NCBI RefSeq assembly: GCF_016405145.1
Contig: NZ_JAEKIA010000006.1
Coordinates: 62,001 to 126,000, forward strand
DNA: 64,000 nt
Origin: Schaalia cardiffensis
GTDB taxonomy: Bacteria > Actinomycetota > Actinomycetes > Actinomycetales > Actinomycetaceae
Direction: 5' to 3'
This document shows, piece after piece, positions 61,670-64,000 of this stretch. The notes under the pieces were generated by a model, which was given only the letters and a program-made list of their open reading frames with translations, was not told where the DNA came from and did not search any database. Made by a program: the position numbers and the translations under genes. How positions within the stretch are numbered: position 1 is the stretch's first letter; each line of letters starts with the position of its first letter.

Positions 61670-63634
61670 TCAGAAGCGGGCAGCGGCCTTCGCAGCGCGA
61701 CGACGGGCACGCGCAGTGAAATGAGCCCCCGCAGGATTGATCCTTTCAACCTCAGCACGAAGCACTTCCTCATTCCGGCCAATGCGACGTACAGAATGGG
61801 AAAGAAAGCCAATCCCCATGAGCACGAAACCAGCCAGCAAACAACGACCTGAATAGGCTGAAGCCTGCACATGGTGGCTCAGGTTCTGGCCGAACGTGCT
61901 CGAAGAACTCAGCATCCGCAAATACGGCAGAAAAAACTCAGCGGTCAGACCCGGAACGATGAGCGAAGGCAGTCCCACAAGCGTCGTCAACACGCCAACA
62001 AACCACGGGCCCAAAGAGGACTTACGGGCCAGAAGGAAAAGGAAGAGGACGAGCACGAGTCCACCGAGGAGCTCAAGGAAAGGCAAGAGTGCGAAGCTCC
62101 CCGTCGCCACGGAACCAGCATCATTCAGCGTCAGACGAGCCCCCGAATCTGCGATGAAGAACCACGCCAGGGGCGCAAGCAGAAGATACCCAAAGAGGCT
62201 CGCCCAGTGGGCTCCCGTCCGAGAAGGAACCTCAGCCTGAACAGAGGCACCATCAAAAATCGCGTCATCGAGAGAATGCGGGGCTGCTGAGGCTCCCAAC
62301 TCTTCGACGGCCTGCTCGCCAATGTCCTCACGAGGACGCCATGAGGCTTCAGGCTCAGGCTCATCAAGGTCAACACTCGGGTTTATGAGCGAGCGGCGCT
62401 GCACAGAAGTCTCATCGAGAGGCTCAAAGAGGGATTCACCCTCTTCCCTATCTTCAAATTCTTCAAAGAACTCCGCCTCAACGTCCTCGCCCTCCACGCG
62501 ATGAGCGAGCACATCACGAGGAGTCGGTGTCGGGTCGATTCGAGTCATGACGGGAATCTCTCCAGTCATCACCGGGATCGTGGTCGTATGCGAGCCCAGC
62601 GTGACAGTCTCGATCTGACCCGTGATCACAGGAGCGGACTCTCCGACAATGTCATCCTCAGGCGTAACCTCACCGGGAAGCTCAACCTCCTCGCCAGTAA
62701 GGGGCTGCTCGCCTGCGAGGACCGGCTGCGCCAGTGCGGGAGCGCTCTCAGTGTCACTCTGGCGGCTGCGGTCACGCACAGCGGCCCACATGGACTCGGC
62801 GAGCTCGTCGGGCGGAGCTGAAGCCGAGGGAGATGAGCTACTCGTTGCTCCCTCGTCGCCAACAGACTGCGTTTCCAAGACGGGGGAGCTGCTCGGTGTC
62901 TCTGAGATGGATGAGGTGGCGGGAAGCGACGCGATGCGAGAGCTAGCAGAGGTCGGCGAGAGGGGCGGGGTGTCTGACGTGCTCGAAAGTGGCGAGCTAG
63001 CAGGTGTGTCCGAGAGGGGTGACCTGCTCGCTGTGCTCGAGAGCGTGGAGCTCGTCGGAGCAGCAGGGATCCCCGTAGCGTCCGCAGAGACGACGCGCGG
63101 CTCGGGACGGACTGTGCTGCTCCCTGAAGCCACAGTCTGCTCGCCAGTGGCGATCGAGGAGTCCCGCGCCTCCGGAGCTTCTGGCTCGTCGAAAGTCTCC
63201 TCCATCTGAATGGGGGAGGAGGCCTGCGCGAGAGGCGCGCTCGATTCGGTTGGGGGGAAACTCTCTGCATGAGTGGCGGAGGGCGCCTGCGTGGGGGAGG
63301 CTTCTGATTCGGTGGGGGAAGCCTCCTCCGTCTGAATAGGGGAGGGGCTTTGTGTGGAAGAAGCTTCTGGTTCGGTGGGTGAGGGTTCTTCTGCCTTCAG
63401 GAGGGGGATGCGGGGGGCTAGGGGCGCGGTCTCTGTCTGCGCTAGAGGCGCGGTCTGCGCCTGCGCGAGGGGTACGGTCTGCACCTGCGCGAGGGGCGCC
63501 TCAGTCGCCGCCGTCTCCTCGTCCCGATCAACGTTTTCTTCCTCGCCCCGATCGAAGATGAAATTCGGATCGAGGGTCAGTGCCTCTTCAGCGTCGCCCT
63601 CTTCAGGGCGCTGGGGGAAATCCTGCTCAGACAT
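61670..63634 (-). CDS. Membrane protein with long low-complexity N-terminal region
   Basis: 654 residues. AGGAGGAG selects ATG 63634. Residues 1-460 are acidic and rich in Ser/Thr/Pro/Ala/Glu, with degenerate decapeptides (PLAQxQTAPL, SPLSSTSDTPP). A short conserved-looking block EPVITG/IPVMTG repeats occurs at about 340-375. The last 180 residues carry four or five membrane helices and the basic tail ARARRRAAKAAARF. The C-terminal domain resembles no family I can name. The repetitive part probably lies in the cytosol as a flexible linker. Function unknown. Confidence 0.65.
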   Translation of the reverse strand: MSEQDFPQRPEEGDAEEALTLDPNFIFDRGEEENVDRDEETAATEAPLAQVQTVPLAQAQTAPLAQTETAPLAPRIPLLKAEEPSPTEPEASSTQSPSPIQTEEASPTESEASPTQAPSATHAESFPPTESSAPLAQASSPIQMEETFDEPEAPEARDSSIATGEQTVASGSSTVRPEPRVVSADATGIPAAPTSSTLSSTASRSPLSDTPASSPLSSTSDTPPLSPTSASSRIASLPATSSISETPSSSPVLETQSVGDEGATSSSSPSASAPPDELAESMWAAVRDRSRQSDTESAPALAQPVLAGEQPLTGEEVELPGEVTPEDDIVGESAPVITGQIETVTLGSHTTTIPVMTGEIPVMTRIDPTPTPRDVLAHRVEGEDVEAEFFEEFEDREEGESLFEPLDETSVQRRSLINPSVDLDEPEPEASWRPREDIGEQAVEELGASAAPHSLDDAIFDGASVQAEVPSRTGAHWASLFGYLLLAPLAWFFIADSGARLTLNDAGSVATGSFALLPFLELLGGLVLVLFLFLLARKSSLGPWFVGVLTTLVGLPSLIVPGLTAEFFLPYLRMLSSSSTFGQNLSHHVQASAYSGRCLLAGFVLMGIGFLSHSVRRIGRNEEVLRAEVERINPAGAHFTARARRRAAKAAARF

Positions 63635-63689
63635 GCGTCTCCTCCTACTCGTTGACACACGATAACGAGCGAAAGAGGCAGAAGCGGGC

Positions 63690-63998
63690 TCATTCTTCGG
63701 CTAGGCGCGGATCAGGAGCGTCGTGCACGTCACCGTTTTCAGTGTCGTCCTCGCCCTCGACGACACTATTCGACAGTGCGAAGGACCTCGCCCAGTAGAT
63801 TCCGATCGTGGAGGAACCGAGGACGAGGCCGAGGGTCGCCACCACAGGTGCGGCCATCGACAGGGAAGTGAGGATCGAAGCTCCGGGCCTGACGACCGAA
63901 CCCGTGATGGACGTCCACAGCGGCCACAGCATGTAGCTGGGGAGCACCATGAACAACCAGGCGGTCAGCTGAGGTCCCGTCAAGGATAGGCATGCCAT
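63690..63998 (-). CDS. Small membrane protein, possibly 5'-incomplete at the window edge
   Basis: 102 residues from ATG 63998. Hydrophobic segments lie at about 10-30, 42-62 and 56-75, with an acidic tail (EGEDDTENGDVHDAPD). The open frame reaches the last bases of the window, so the true start may lie outside. I do not recognise a family. It lies 55 bases upstream of the 61670 gene on the same strand and may be co-transcribed. Confidence 0.5.
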   Translation of the reverse strand: MACLSLTGPQLTAWLFMVLPSYMLWPLWTSITGSVVRPGASILTSLSMAAPVVATLGLVLGSSTIGIYWARSFALSNSVVEGEDDTENGDVHDAPDPRLAEE

Positions 63999-64000
63999 GA

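Overview
The window is high-GC DNA from an actinobacterium, most probably a member of the Actinomycetaceae (Actinomyces/Schaalia type). The pointers are a WhiB regulator, a Crp/GlxR-type regulator, CsoR copper control, a DUF5926 protein, a sortase-anchored Cna_B surface protein, and many genes that look leaderless. The organism assignment is inference from gene content and not from any database search. The window starts inside a transhydrogenase gene and ends at or just inside a small membrane-protein gene.

Layout: 1-2.8 kb holds the 5' part of pntA (minus), an SRPBCC protein and an amino-acid permease. At 3.2-8.2 kb a TPP riboswitch precedes a YkoE-type ECF transporter whose two ATPase domains and T-component are fused in one protein, followed by a P-loop kinase-like protein. 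8.3-16.7 kb holds a methyltransferase, a large membrane protein with a kinase-like domain, DedA, a DUF6541-type membrane protein and pheA. 17.5-20.4 kb is a three-gene iron/siderophore ABC importer (minus) lying between two direct copies of a ~340-bp repeat. 21.5-31.0 kb holds a diacylglycerol-kinase-like protein, an antitoxin next to a broken PIN toxin, serS, a HAD phosphatase, an FGGY kinase, DUF5926, acylphosphatase and a glycosyltransferase. 31.2-35.3 kb is a copper module (copA, a CopZ-like chaperone, csoR with its operator). 36.0-45.4 kb holds two paralogous Ser-Asp-His alpha/beta hydrolases, each beside a small gene (one WXG-like), and between them a GH13 glucosidase, purB and a fructosamine-kinase-like gene. 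45.7-48.7 kb is a second TPP riboswitch with thiM-thiE-thiD-tenA. The rest holds a holin-like membrane protein, a HisC/Pat aminotransferase, tRNA-Pro(CGG), and a block with metallophosphoesterase, bifunctional PBP, WhiB, a DUF4177-like protein, the surface adhesin, Crp and a low-complexity membrane protein.

How the genes work together: the two riboswitch-controlled units form a thiamine-salvage system (pyrimidine or thiamine uptake, TenA hydrolysis, ThiD/ThiM phosphorylation, ThiE coupling). csoR, copZ and copA form a copper-efflux unit. PBP, WhiB, metallophosphoesterase and Crp resemble the mycobacterial ponA2-whiB4-crp neighbourhood.

The most unusual traits are of four kinds. (1) Degenerate tandem repeats begin at, and include, the stop codon of many genes, and similar low-complexity insertions sit inside proteins at domain junctions. 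(2) There are dispersed palindromic boxes and a ~340-bp repeat flanking the iron transporter. (3) A TANNNT box lies 6-7 nt before the start codon of about ten genes, suggesting leaderless transcription. (4) Odd proteins include CopA with its metal-binding domain inside the ATP-binding domain, a WXG-like/hydrolase pair, and a PIN toxin interrupted by TAA.
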